DNA from: Azadirachta indica
Taxonomy: Eukaryota; Streptophyta; Magnoliopsida; Sapindales; Meliaceae
Reading direction: 5' to 3'
Length of the DNA: 64,000 nucleotides
Assembly: GCA_022749755.1 (NCBI GenBank)
Contig: CM040445.1
Location: forward strand, 13,661,182 to 13,725,181
Shown here: piece by piece, positions 1 to 12,472 of the stretch
Position numbering within the stretch: position 1 is the stretch's first letter
Layout: each line of letters opens with the position of its first letter
Notes under the pieces: model-generated
The model's database searches: none
Told to the model about the DNA's origin: nothing
The model's input: only the letters and a program-made list of their open reading frames with translations
Made by a program: the position numbers and the translations under genes

Positions 1-1363
1 GTAACAGGTCAACTAAAAACTCTTTACCACAAAAATTAATTACACAAGATTTGTAAATGCAAACCATCAATACGCAATTACCCATGGGAGTAAAAATTGA
101 CAAACAATATTCTAATGGTTTAATAGGTTTATCCACATGACGAGCAAATACACATGATATAAATGAATGAGTGGCACCAGAATCAAATAAGGCCTTAGCA
201 TCTTTGGAGAATAAGGTCAATGTACTTGATACCACTTCGTTAGATTCCTTAGCATCTTGCTCATTCATAGCAAAGACACGTCCTTGAACTTTTTGCTTCT
301 TCCTCTGTCCCTCATTAATTTGGTTCTCTATACCAATCCCACGTTTCTTTGAGCAATCTTTAAGCCTATGTGCTATTTCACCATAACCAAAATAAGCTCT
401 AACTTTAAATAACATTTTTCCCAATGCATCCTACCACAATGAGGGTAAGGACTTGTGTTCTTTAATAATGAGTAGCATAAGACCTTTTATAACCACCCCG
501 ATTATCTCCAACAATCTGCTTTAGTGGTTGGCCACTTTGTTTGTTAAAACTCCCATCTTGAGATCCATCTTGCCTCTTATATTTGGCCTTCTTATCTCAT
601 GTAGCTTCAGACTCAGCCAAATCCCTCTCAGCAATAATGGCGCGATCTACAAAATCAACATACATAATTATCTTGAAAACAGATAGATGAGACTTAATTG
701 TCAAACGTAGGCCCTCAAGAAATTATCTGCATTTGCTACCCTTATCAGCCACTAACATAGAGGCAAATCGTGATAAAGCTATAAATTGCTCCTCATACTC
801 AGCTACTAACTTTGATCCCTATATCAACATCAAGAAGTTAGCCTCTATTTTATCCCAAACCCACCTAAAAAAGTATTTCTCCAAGAATGCCTCTACAAAC
901 AGATCCCAAATAATAGGCCTTCCATCCAATTGGGCCTTCAAGAGACGAGCCTTAGCATCCTACCAATGATCTGCCTCTCCCTAAAGTACAAATGACGCTA
1001 ACACAACCCTGTGGTCAGTGTCACATCCCATAGCAATGAATATTGTTCCAAATTGTTTCAACCATGCTTCTGCTACCAAAGAATCTGTGGTCCTGTGAAA
1101 AATTGGAGGGGCCCTAGTTTCTTGAATTGCTCTAAAATCACTGCATCTCCAAAATCATTGTTACTACCTACATCTGTAATTCCCCTATCGTGAGTGAATT
1201 CCCTAATCAGCTTGTCTTATTAGTCCATCATCCTAACCATGATGTGCATTAAAGAGTTGGCCTCTTAAGCCATCTAAAAAATAGTTGGATTAGCCTCCCC
1301 TACAGCAGGTGGGGTTTTTCTAGAACTTGATGCATTAGTCCTGTTAACAGCTCTACGTGCCAT
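1..1363 (-). mobile_element. Decayed Ty3/gypsy gag-protease region (minus strand)
   Basis: Read on the minus strand, a gag-like start (ATGGCACGTAGAGC...) sits at 1363 and runs toward 1. Near 310-390 a degenerate zinc-knuckle region (CSKKRG) appears, followed by an aspartic-protease-like stretch with the DSGATHSF motif around 150-200, then PMGN and FLVDL near 1-100. This order (gag, knuckle, protease) is typical of plant Ty3/gypsy elements. Many in-frame stops and shifts break it, so it cannot make a working polyprotein. The reverse transcriptase, RNase H and integrase would lie before position 1, outside the window. The adjoining PBS-like site and LTR at 1709-3950 support the orientation. Confidence 0.75.
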
Positions 1364-1708
1364 CCTTGTCTAAACAAATAAATTTTGTAATACATATCAA
1401 AAAAAAATCACATTATCCATAAATATGAATATAAAAAATTTGCAGATAAAAGCAAATAAATAAAAATTATTACTAACAACTTTAAGTATTTAAATAAAAC
1501 TAAACAAAACACAAATCATAAGTCAACTTCTAAATATCCTAACAAAACATAAGTTATAAAAGAAGAAATCAAAATAAAAAGTGCAATCAATTTATTATCT
1601 ACTAAATTCGTCCTCACAAAAGACACAGACAAAAAAATCCAAACCTAGATCTATAAGTCAATAAATTTCAAGATCTTATCCACTTAAATTTATAGAATCA
1701 TTAACCTA

Positions 1709-1726
1709 AGACTCTAACATCACAAA
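1709..1726 (-). other. Degenerate tRNA-Met primer binding site of the gypsy element
   Basis: On the minus strand the sequence just inside the LTR end reads TTTGTGATGTTAGAGTCTTA, close to the usual TTTGGTATCAGAGCTTAGGTT that follows a gypsy 5' LTR in plants. It abuts an LTR end resembling GGGTGTTACG. Several mismatches show age. Confidence 0.5.
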
Positions 1727-3950
1727 CGTAACACCCTAAATCCAACATAAGTTGATCTAGGGGCTACAAACTCTAATTCCAAGTTTACATTACTTAACTA
1801 TCAATCTTCAATTGAAATACCTCAAAATATTATTAGACAAATCAAATGTTTTCAATAACATCACACGATCCTCATGATCCAAGCAAAAGTCAAATCTTTA
1901 ACAGAAACCAAATAAAGCATAATTGACAATAACAATGTCCTCAAACATCTATTAACGCAAAACAACAAACAAGAACTCCAAAGCTATCCTCTAATATATG
2001 CTATCAACTCACCACTTTAGGCTACTTAATCTGCAAAAAGCAAATGATGAGAGGTGAGTCGTCAACTCGGTAAATAATGCCATTTACAATATATTTGTAT
2101 CCTTTTCTTGATGATTACAAAATATTTCACAAGCCTTTAGTGATAAAATCAAGTAATCACATGTAAAATATTTTCAAATGTAAGACTTAAAAATAAAGTT
2201 ATTGTTCAAAAAGTATGATTTACAATAATTAATCATAATAACATAATGTTCAACTCATAAAATTTTTTATAGAAATGCATTTATATTGTTCTTGTCATAT
2301 AGTGTCAACTATACCCCTGGTGACCCAGACAATAACAGAATTATATAATATGCACAATCAAAATAGAATCCTAACCGATTCAGTTAGAGATATCAACCGT
2401 AGTCGAACAGAATCAGAATAATATGGACAGATGAGCCAAACTTTTTTCTTTCATAAATCACATAATCATTTATTTGAAATTTACTGGCTTGCGTTAAGAC
2501 ATACTTTATAAAATCATTGCAAATAAATTTTCAAGATAAGATTAATGTTATCAAACATCTTTTCACCAAAATATGAAGATAAGATATATACAGGTCTATA
2601 CCATAACTTGTTTTAATAATAAAAACATCACAGATATTTCTAAAACATTAAAATAAATAAATATTTAACACAAAACATACTTACGTTGTAAATCAACACA
2701 AATACTCTATGAATGGAATTACTTACCTCAAACCATGCACAAGTCTTAGGCTACTTCTACTCGTCCAAAGATTCCAAACACCCTATATGATAAAGGACAC
2801 TTAGTACATCACATACACATAAATTTCAGAACTTTAATCATGCCCTAAATAGTATACTTTAGAACCTAAACTTTACCCTTCATGAATTCAGTTTCTGGTT
2901 TCTTTTCTGACTATCTTAAACTCCAAGATTTTCATCTCTCAAACTACAAATTGAATCAGCCAATAACTTTGCAGATTTGCTGAGTACACTTTAAAATATC
3001 ATATGTAAAAGTTTCATCTCATTTCTGGTTCACAAAGATTTACTAAACAATTTAGATTCCATTCAACAGAAATCCGTTCAGAATGTAATAGTTTTACCGT
3101 ACCTTCGATCAAAAATTTATAACTATTTTTTTAATGATTCAAAAATTACAAAATTTATTTCAAAACTACTAGAAAGATAGAAGAACCATCATACCAAATT
3201 TTATAATTTTTAAAAATCATTTAGGCACTTAAATAATTTTTTTCCCGGAATAATCTTGTAGAACTTTTAGACTTCCAGAATCTTGGTATGAAAGTTAAAA
3301 AATTTTATAAAATTGAATTTTGACCGGATTTGAGTGAAACAAAATTCAACATGTACCTCAATCCGTGTTCTTTAAGTTTATAATAATTTTAATACAAAAT
3401 TCTTAACAAAGCTTCATATACTCTATACTCAGCAAATCCTATAAAGTTCAATGCAAATCAATTCACTAGTACATAAAAAGTTAACTAAAACTAGAATTTG
3501 TAAATCTAAATCATACAAACTATTCTTAATAACAAGCTTTAAGAATCTATACAGAAAATTATGAAATAACACTAATATAAAATAACAAGATATAAGAACT
3601 GAAAATATGGATGAGTATAATATAGTTAAAACTTTTACCTTGACTTGACAAGTCTATGATAAAATCACAGCACCAAGATACATTTGTGTGTTTTGTAAGA
3701 ATGAGAGGTAGAGACAAAGAAAAAAAGGATAAAATAAAGTACGTTTATATAACACCTCCTAATACAAACCCTAAACTAGTAAGGAGAAGATAAGGATTTA
3801 ATATGTAATAAATCAAATTATTTACTTTCTAATTTTAAAACATATGACTTCAAAATTAAAAAAAAAAAATTCTACGTTATTAAAACTACCCTATAAAAGG
3901 AAAAAAGGAAAAAATATCTATTTTAATTAGTAAGAAAGAAAAAGGAAAAA
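1727..3950 (-). mobile_element. Long terminal repeat (5' LTR) of the decayed gypsy element
   Basis: The stretch starts on the plus strand with CGTAACACCC, the complement of the common gypsy LTR 3' end GGGTGTTACA. It shares landmarks with the solo LTR at 17129-18745, such as a GGTGAG...CGGTAAATAA block (near 2055 here, 17400 there). A minus-strand TATA-like motif lies near 3745. The upper edge is uncertain. At about 3958 the sequence switches to LRK kinase homology, which then breaks off, so the insertion or a later deletion removed the rest of that kinase. No second LTR is in the window. Contains no gene. Confidence 0.55.
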
Positions 3951-4766
3951 AAAAAAGGATGTTATACTTGCAAAGTCGTTGATAAAGTCCTCTCCATTCC
4001 ATTTTGAAGTAATTAGGAGCTTTACTGCTACAACACAACCATATGATGATAATTTTCCCCTTACACACACAGGTATAACCTCCTTCGCCAAGCTTGTCTT
4101 TGAAAGATTTTGTAATCATCATAAAGTCTGAAAAGTTGAACCTTTTGGGAACTACAGGACCACAATTTCTAATGAAGACGTCTAGAGCTTGATCACGCTT
4201 TGTCATCCTCCCGAGAGAAGAAATTGACGGATTTGATGAGATTTTGGATCTCACATGGAAGAAAAGTGCAAATGCAATTTTTATTATTCCAATTATTCCA
4301 CAAGCTGTGAAGCTGTCAAAAAACAAGTGAAAAGGGTTTGCATGAAACAACAAAGACTCAAAAGCAAGAATAATATTTTAAAGAATTCAAAGCTTCCAAG
4401 AGTCGAGAGCAATATCCTAAAACAACAAAACAAAAGAAATCAAGAGCAAAACATAGGAGTTTGCATGCTTCAGCAGTGCCTACATGGACCCAAAGACACC
4501 CAGGGAAGACTTCGCCAAACTCTGGAAAGAAATTCCTTATGTCCTAATCTCTGTTCAAAAAAGTTTCTACATACTCTTCAGGGGAAAAAGTCAGTAAAGA
4601 AATTTTAAAGAGAATGATCTGATTATGGAGAATTGAGTTAAAGAATGCGTATTCCAGAACTGATAGTTTGATATAATGAAGATTTTGATATTTTGAACGA
4701 GAAATGCAGCGCATCACCAGAAGCATTGAAAAAGGAACAGGTAAAAGAATGAGGTAATTGTCTTAC

Positions 4767-4805
4767 CTGTGCCATTAATCTTCAGGCTCATGTTCGGAGT
4801 ATTGC
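4767..4805 (-). pseudogene. 39-nt stalk microexon of LRK pseudogene M
   Basis: Minus strand: CCCTACAG acceptor, 39-nt exon, GTAAGA donor. With phase 1 joining it would add 13 codons including NTPNMSLKINGT. It is one codon longer than most microexons in the cluster. It sits between the ectodomain exon and the kinase remnant, as in the paralogs. Confidence 0.7.
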
Positions 4806-5492
4806 CTGTAGGGATAGTAATTCGAGCCAATAGAGTATTAGAACAGAAACCTATGTAATTAAATTGCAACAATATGGTTTGCAAAATTCATGCATCGACA
4901 CTCCGTTCAAAGTTTATTCAAACAACCATTTAGCTTGTTATAGCTACACACTTGCAGAGTGTATATGGCTGACTTCTGAGGATTGCTTAGGTCAGATTTT
5001 TTGGATGTTGTAGACTCACTTAAGAAGCACTCGATACTTCCCTGAAATCCTATTAATGTATCCTTGATTCTGAGCCTCCAATTCTGAACCACCTAGACTG
5101 TTTCTTGTCCTCTTTTCAATTTCCAGATATCCAGATTTTCAGTTGTGGATTTACTTTGTCATTTCTTTTAGAATCTTTATTGTTTTATTAACTGCCATAG
5201 TGAATTCTTGGTGCCTTTTCTGCATATTTGAGGCCTGAAACTCAACACAACTCTCAATTTCAGATTTGCTTGAATCAGCTCACACTTCCGTTCTGTATCA
5301 GTTGCATCGACTACAAGCCTCTTTTAGAATTTGTAATCTACAGTTCTAATTTTTTTAATCTAAATGCCACAGCCGCAATACCGTAAAGTTTATAGTAATC
5401 CTTTTTCATTTCTACTTGATGTACTTAGTACTCTATGTGCCTAGACAGAGAACTCAAAGCAGTTAAACCAACTACCGAGGACATGATACATA

Positions 5493-5524
5493 TGTGTGTG
5501 TGTGTGTGTGTGTGTGCGTGTGTG
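5493..5524 (+). repeat. (TG)n microsatellite
   Basis: An almost pure TG run with one CG interruption, lying just inside the first intron of pseudogene M. The homologous intron position of gene B (57103-57169) instead carries (TATC)n(TA)n. Confidence 0.95.
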
Positions 5525-6876
5525 AATGAATAGGAATGGGATGCATACCAGAAGGACATGTACGAGTCCATGGTTTATGACAGCAAAGACACGCAAATTG
5601 GTCTAGATACTGATAGAGGATCCGCAAATTCCAAACGAGGACCAACATGCCGAACAGAATGCATTGTCCGTCCGATACTATACCTTAAACTCTCGATTCA
5701 CAGCTCAGTCAATCTTCCGACCAAAAGATCACCAAGATCAGTCAGTAGAACCGGCACTTTGATAACTCTGTTACATGAATTGTTAAGATCACGAAGGCAC
5801 GAGTGGTCATCGATAGTATAAAAGCCAGTTATCTCTCCACGTTGTAAGCGCCAACTAAAATTATTTTGACCAACCGATGACAACTCACCACTGCAATCAT
5901 AGTATGAGCTGATATTACCAACGTTCCAACCGTAACTGAAGAGAGTGTGGTTGAAAATGGTTTTCTGGAATGTTATGGGACAAGTACTAACCAACGGATC
6001 AGCTCGAGTAATGGTCATTATTTGATTAAGGCTACTGATGTCTAAAACTCTAAAGCTTTGATCTCCGAACTGAATGGCAGTGTGCTGATTATCTTGACAT
6101 TTGAGCTGGAATTCTTGGCGACCACAATACTGAGGCCTTATATTGTTTCCCTGTAAAGGATAAGGGATATCCAGAAAGTGCGGCCCACAGGACGATTGGC
6201 GATTGCATGTAAGGTACTGCACGTCGTCCTTGCAATAGAATGATGGAATGGCGATCAAGATGCAGAGGATAGTTATTACGGATTGGAGAATTAGCAAAGA
6301 GAAGAAATGGTTGTTCATGCTTCTGTAGAATTAAGTTCATGCATAAAGAAATTACTTGCTTGGGTTTTATTTACTTACCTGATGATATATATACTAGTGC
6401 TAATGAAATTAATGGTGAGTGATGGTGAAGACCAGAGAATTGCTAGCTTTTGACTGCGAAAGTGCATGCATTAGAAAAATACCCATGACTATTGACAGTT
6501 TACTTCGACTTTTCAATTCCAAGTAGTAGATTTGATCCAACAAGATTATAGACCGGGAACGAAGGCTCAAGTCTAGCAAATCGTAAATTACTTAATTCCT
6601 TCAAGTTAACCATTTTGTGTTTTGAACTGGAGGTTTTGACCCGTACCTTTAGCTCAATCAAAAAGCTAATGATTCAAAGTTGAGTTACTGTGTTGTCGGG
6701 GCAGGCATCAACCCAACCCTCTAATCATGCACTGTTCATTGTGTAACTAAGCTGAATTAAAAAATCTTTGATATTCTAAGACAATATGGCTATTCTCAAT
6801 AAAAATTCGGTTATACCGAAATCAATAACCAAGAAAAAGAAGGAAAATTACACATAAAATTCATTTATGATAATTA

Positions 6877-9800
6877 TCATGATAAGGAGGATGCGGTCGA
6901 AGAATGTACTGGTGTTCTTGTAGGAGAAGATAGGGATGTCATTGGTGGGATTTTTAAGGCATCAATGCTTTCTTGCAACATTTCTAGCACTATATTGATG
7001 GACGGCCTATCCGTTGGACGAGATTGGATACACCACAAACCCACTATAATCATCTTCTTCGCAATATCTTTTTCCTCACTCGTTACAGCACTGGGCAGTT
7101 CAAATTCTTTACCCTCCTCAAAATGCTTGTAAATCCAGTGTGGAAAATATAAGTCGCTGGTATTACATACTCCAGCATTGGGGTTCTCCCTGCATCCAAC
7201 CATCTCTAGAACCATCATTCAATAGCTATATACATCAGATTTGTGTGAAACATTTCCAAAATTTCTGTTGAACATTTCTGGGGCAATATATCCAATTGTA
7301 CCTCTAGCCTCCTGCATGGATAAAATGATCTGTTTTTTTGGGCATAGTTTTGCCAACCCAAAATCAGAGATTTTAGGACAAAAATCTTCATCAAGAAGAA
7401 TGTTATGAGGTTTTATGTCAAAATGCAAAATCCTAGTGCTGCAACCTCGATGCAAGTATTCAAGCCCTCTCCCTATTCCAATTGCAATTTTATACAATTT
7501 TTCCCATCCTAACTACTGACCGGGCTCCAAAGTGTCTTCTTTGCAGATGAATTTTTCCAGTGATCCGTTTGGCATGAACTCATAGATAAGAACTCTCTTG
7601 TTCCCTTCCAAACAATATCCCAATAGAGAGACAACATTAACATGGGATGTTTTGCTAATGCTTGCAACTTCATTGATAAATTCTTGTCCGTTCCCCTTTG
7701 ATGTGTTTAACAGCTTTACTGCTACAAGACGACCATCTGATAACTTCCCTTTGTACACACCACCATATCCTCCTTGGCCTAGTTTATGTTTGAAGGAATT
7801 GGTCATTTTCTTAACATATGAAAAGCTGTATCGTTTAAGAGCTAGAGGTCCATGATTCCTAATGAAGGCCTCAAGATCTTGATCAATCTTTGTTCTCTTT
7901 CTACAATAAATCTTTGATAGAATTGACCATATCTTCCTTCTGAAAATGCAAATAATTATACAAGCGATTGTTATTCCAGTTACTGCAGCAACTATACCTG
8001 TTAAAAGAAATAAGTGATGAATCAGATGGTGGTCTAAACGGAGTGTCAAGTAATGTTGGGTCTACTTTAAACAGTTCATAGACTACACTACAGAATGCTC
8101 ATGCCACAACTGAGGATGACACACTTTGATTTTAAACAAGAATTGCAATGAAACACAATATGCAGTGCGGAAGGAACAGGTAAAGGAATAAGTTATCTTA
8201 CCTGTAACGAGCTTTCGTCTCAAATTGGAACCATTGCCTGTAAGAGTAATAATTCAAGTCAACGAAGAATCTTCAGTTACACTGTACCTATTTTTGACAT
8301 TTGATAATTAATTAACAAATTAACTTATTTCTTGCATCATCTCTCGGTAACCCTTTGGTTTTTGCATGAAATATTTAGTACTCTCAACTGAAGACTTAAA
8401 GAAACCTCATCCACAGAATAGCTGGAATCAGCTCAAAACGGACACCTTACATGAGCAATTTGTATCCGTGATAGTACATATCTACTACATGCTTCATACA
8501 GAATTATGTAATCTAAATTTTTATTATGTAATCTTAAATGCTCAAGGTTATAAAGTATGATTATTGCTCACTAAACATCAAGAAATCACAATTCTTATTT
8601 GGGGAGAATCCAGAAATCTCTAGACCTGTATATAAGCAAATCACACAGAGTTGCGAGATCCTTTGAGGCAAAGCAAACAGAGTAAAGACAACTGAGCACC
8701 AATAGAAGAAAAAGCACAGTAATAAATGATATATATATATTTGGGGCGGTATTTTTTTTAAGCATATTTATTATATTTTTTCTTTTTCAATTTACACCAT
8801 TCACATACTTTTGATCTAAAGGTTAATAATTGATAAGAAAAAGTGTAAAAAAAAAAAAAGTTGTTGATTCTTGCTGCATATATCTTGGGAGTTAGTAATC
8901 CAGTTTTGTTTCCACTTGAAGTATTTGGTACTCTATTTTCCCAAACAGAGAACTCCAAGTAAGAGGACCGAACCGAAATGTGCTTTAGCAGTGAAACCAA
9001 CGGCAAAGAACGTGATGTACGTGCTAGGGCATACTATCAAAAACGAAGGGGTAGAAGTATACCAAAATTAAGAAGACATACCATAAAGGCAGCTTAATAT
9101 GAGTAAGCTCAACGAAAAAAATAACAAACAAAATATTATGTGGAACTCCGTACTGGGTGGGGCTCCTTATGATCAAATTATGTATAGTGTTCGCTATTAT
9201 CAAACTAATGCAAATCTGCTATCAAAAAGACCGCCTTAACAGTACGAAGATGGAGATATATGATCGTAAAAAGATGATGACTCTCGAACAATGTTATCTG
9301 TAGAAAGAAGGGGAAGTTTACCAGAATTTTCAATATTGCAGGTATTGACGTGAGGATTATCACGGCGAAGACACACAAATTGATCTGAAGACTGATTGGA
9401 TCCGCATATTCCAAATGAAGACATACGTGCCGTACAGGATGCATACTCCGCACGATATTCTACCTCAAACCCTCGTTTCAAAACCTCGGTCAATCTTCCA
9501 CTCAAAAGATCATCAATAGGTGTCATATCAAATTCCCTCTCTAGAAACGGTACTTTCATAACTCTCTTACACGAGTTGCTAGGATTTGAAGCATCGAGTC
9601 TCCATCGACTGTGTAAAACCCAGATATCTTATCTCCAAGGTTTGTGGAACAACTAAAATTATTTTGTCCCGTTGACAACTCCCCACTGCAATCCATAAAT
9701 AAGCTGAGGTTTCGAACGGTTGGACCGTAACTAAAGAGATTGTGGTTGATAACGGTTTCCTGCAACATTCCAGATGAACAATGACTATCGAAATGAACAT

Positions 9801-10146
9801 CCTCAGCGATGAGCATTTTTTGCTTCAGCATATTTATATTTAATACATTAAAACTTTGATCTCCAAATAGAATGGTAGTGTTCTCGTTTTCATGACAACT
9901 GAGCTCGAATCCTTGGCGACCACAATACTGGGGTCTAATAATACCACTGGGATTAGTATCGGCATCAATACTGCTTCCCCAGAATGGATACGAGATGTCC
10001 AGGATATACAATCCGCACGAGTAAGAGCGATTGCATGCCGCGTATTGCTCATCTTCGATGCAGTAAGTTGATGGAACGGCGATCAAGGTGCAGAGGACAG
10101 TGATGATTGAATGGAGAACAAGCAAAGGGAAGAGATTAATGTTCAT
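6877..10146 (-). pseudogene. LRK10-like receptor kinase pseudogene L
   Basis: Ectodomain exon 9322-10146 starts with signal peptide MNINLFPLLVLHSIITVLC and keeps most GUB_WAK_bind Cys residues. One lost A near 9583 (CTTCAAATC where paralogs have an extra A) shifts the frame before the WAK_assoc part. A conserved Cys there is also Arg (CTARMSSFGIC against CTKCMSSFGIC). Microexon 8202-8237 is intact. Kinase exon 6877-7997 keeps [22 protein letters not shown] and DFGLAKL, but has in-frame stops at 7513-7515 (GQ*LGWEK, where gene A has GQQLGWEK) and 7219-7221 (SY*MMVL, for SYGMMVL). It is a close duplicate of the gene A kinase at 58563-59683. Confidence 0.9.
8202..8237 (-). pseudogene. 36-nt stalk microexon of LRK pseudogene L
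   Basis: Minus strand: TCTTACAG acceptor, 36-nt exon, GTAAGATA donor. Joined in phase 1 it gives G-NGSNLRRKLVT-G, the same peptide as the gene A microexon at 59887-59922. Confidence 0.75.
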
Positions 10147-10203
10147 GATTTTGCAGAATTAAAATGGAGAGAGAGAAAGACTTGGCGTGGGTTTCATTTA
10201 CTT

Positions 10204-10928
10204 ATCTATTATTTTCTATGGTATGGAAATGTTGAAAGTGATATTGTAGACTGAAGGGTCTTGCTAGCACTTTGCTAACAAAAAGCAGGTGCGAAACATT
10301 TCTTCGAGGGCCCAGTGTTGACTTGGACTTTTCGGTCGCAGCATAAGAAAACATAAAATTTCTGCTACCGTTGTCTGTTTAACAATCTAATAAATTTCTA
10401 CCATATGTATATATGTTTATTTAAAGAAACTGGTATTTTCACATACCTCCCCGAAGTCTGTGAAAACAATACATTGCTAGAGAAGTTGTAAAAATTTACA
10501 AAAACTTTCCTTATTAGTTATTACAGTAATCTTATTATGTAGACCATGAGTTGACGGTAATCTTATAGATATTTTAGTAAAAACACAATATTTTAGCATA
10601 ACTTTTAGATATTTCAGTAAAAGACAATATCTTGACATCTCTGACACTAAAACATTGCTATTTCTCTCACTTTCTCACACTTTCCTTTCTTGTAACATTC
10701 ACAATAGACAAAGAATAGCTCCTTACTTTTGACCTCTTAAATTATTTTTAAATATAATTTATTTTATTTTTAAAATTTTTTATATTATGGCATCAACATA
10801 TTTACCAATTTGTTGTCATAAATTAAAATTAAAAATAAAAATAATCTAAGATAAATGTCAAAAATTGAAAAAAATTCACAAAAATTATAGATAACAATAA
10901 ATCTTAACTTTAATTATAAAATTAGTTA
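10204..10928. other. Upstream region of pseudogene L and AT-rich spacer
   Basis: Holds the 5' flank of pseudogene L, including a TTGACTTGGACTTTT stretch (W-box core) at 10318 and a GCTAGC-containing box near 10262. The rest, up to the Mutator-like element, is AT-rich with no coding signal seen. Confidence 0.5.
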
Positions 10929-11060
10929 GGGATATTTTCAGTTATTTGCTCAACTTTAGGCGATATTTTGTTATAATATGACATGTATTCAAACGTTATA
11001 TTACAGTTCAAAGAGATGCGAAATATATCAGGGAAATACAAAATCCTAACATTAATCTTA
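10929..11060 (+). repeat. Left terminal inverted repeat of the MULE
   Basis: Matches the reverse complement of about 14775-14907, strongest at GGGATATTTTCAG and at CAGTTCAAAGAGATG (near 11006). The inner boundary is approximate. Confidence 0.75.
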
Positions 11061-11401
11061 TAAAAAGTTAACAAATGACATTTATAACCCCATGAATATT
11101 AAAAATGACCAAAAATCAAAACACTCATTTTTCCTTATTCGAATGAGTATACTGTGCATTGCAGCAAGAAATTACAAAAATGCCCCAATATATTTAATTG
11201 CTTCATGCACAAAAATTTGATAGTTGCAGAATACAACAGCTAAGAAGCTGAAATTTTTTGCTTTAAAACCCCTGCCATTCACCTTTCCATTACGACAACT
11301 TTAACTCATTTCATATCCATTTCTTTCACTTACACAAACATCTCATATCACTTCATTTTCAAAACAAACATTTCAAAAACTTCAACAACTTCAACAGCAC
11401 A

Positions 11402-11782
11402 TCAACAATATCTTCAAGCTCACATGCAAGTGGGCAATATTGTGAAGATGGTGAAAGTGTTCGATATATGAAATACAAGCCTAAATACTACAAGTGTGGA
11501 GTGCAAGCTCTGGAGGTTGTTTCAAAAACATCAAGAAATCCCAATAGGCTATTTTACACATGCATAATGAGGAAATGCCAATGTTGGGAATGGTGGTGCC
11601 CTGATGACATTAAGGTTGACAGTATATATAGTGAGAGTACTTGTGAATCTAAGCCTAGAATACTAGTTGCTGAAGATGATTCTAAATATGTATACTTAAG
11701 GCTACTAAAGATTGAAGGGAAACTAACATGGATTATATTATTGCTATTTGGAATTTCTATTGTAGTAGCAACCAAATTGTAA
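11402..11782 (+). CDS. GRF-type zinc finger / single-TM protein inside the MULE
   Basis: The ATG-initiated ORF starts at 11468 (104 aa). The open frame extends upstream to about 11402 as a Ser-rich leader (SSSSHASGQYCEDGESVRY) without an ATG. Residues about 9-46 match the plant GRF zinc finger (KCGVQALEVVSKTSRNPN, RLFYTC, CQCWEWWCPDD), with NPNRLFY in place of NPGRRFY. The first Cys of the usual CxCG pair is Tyr. The tail is a hydrophobic helix (LTWIILLLFGISIVVATKL), so a small tail-anchored protein is predicted. It lies entirely inside the MULE, divergent from the transposase remnant, so it is probably element cargo or an accessory gene. The function of such GRF/TM proteins is not established. 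The missing start codon of the longer form may mean decay. Confidence 0.6.
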   Translation, partial: STISSSSHASGQYCEDGESVRYMKYKPKYYKCGVQALEVVSKTSRNPNRLFYTCIMRKCQCWEWWCPDDIKVDSIYSESTCESKPRILVAEDDSKYVYLRLLKIEGKLTWIILLLFGISIVVATKL

Positions 11783-12472
11783 CTTTGGTCATCAAGTATG
11801 AAATACAAAAATAGTTATATTATAACATGATTAATCATGTAATTAACAGTATCAATACAATATCACCACACCTGTATAACAAGCTACTAGTGATCAACGT
11901 TTGAATTCCTAACTGCCAATGAACAAAGCTTCAAGGTATTGACAGTGAATAAAGTTTGAAGAATTCTATATAGACTATCTAACACATTACAAAAAGAAGC
12001 TAACCTATGGCTATAATCCTTATCTTTAAAAAACATGGATGATTCTTCAACTTCAAAATGTTAAATGATACACATTTAACTTCAAAATACAGAAAATCAT
12101 AGTCCTTTAAAGAGTTGTAGTATCACGACTAGTGTTTGCATCAATGCCACCTATAATAAAATCACATCATTTAACCCTACAGATAAAAAACTGATAAAAA
12201 ATCAATTAAAACATACAAATGTATACCTCTTTGCCTGGTATATCTTCCCCTAATGGCTGTTGTCCAACCTCTATCCCTTTACATTTAAGCCATACCCCTT
12301 CTATTTGTAGATAATTATTATGGTGATGGTTGTTAAGAGGACTTACCATCAGTTGGCTGTCACAAATAAGAATAATCAACCCAAAATAAATTGTCACAAA
12401 GGAGAATAATCAACCAAAAATAAACTTTTAAATTGTTGTATGATATTTAATTACCTTTTATCAATCATAAAC

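Larger units (their letters stand above)
3958..6318 (-). pseudogene. LRK10-like receptor kinase pseudogene M (truncated)
   Basis: Ectodomain exon 5549-6318 begins with a signal peptide (MNNHFFSLLILQSVITILC), then GUB_WAK_bind Cys motifs ([22 protein letters not shown]). A single-base deletion near 5690 shifts the frame at GRLTEL, before the WAK_assoc Cys cluster. The donor (GTATGCAT) remains. A 39-nt microexon lies at 4767-4805. The kinase exon (about 3958-4312) keeps the transmembrane segment, the juxtamembrane part and a glycine loop (KLGEGGYTCV). It then loses frame after KGK and stops at a junction with the gypsy LTR near 3958, so most of the kinase is missing. Its 5' half is nearly identical to gene B (57223-57994). 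Not functional as a receptor. Confidence 0.85.

Noticed and set aside
4255..4608. 117-aa plus-strand ORF
   Set aside because: Overlaps the antisense of the M kinase remnant and its intron; no independent support.
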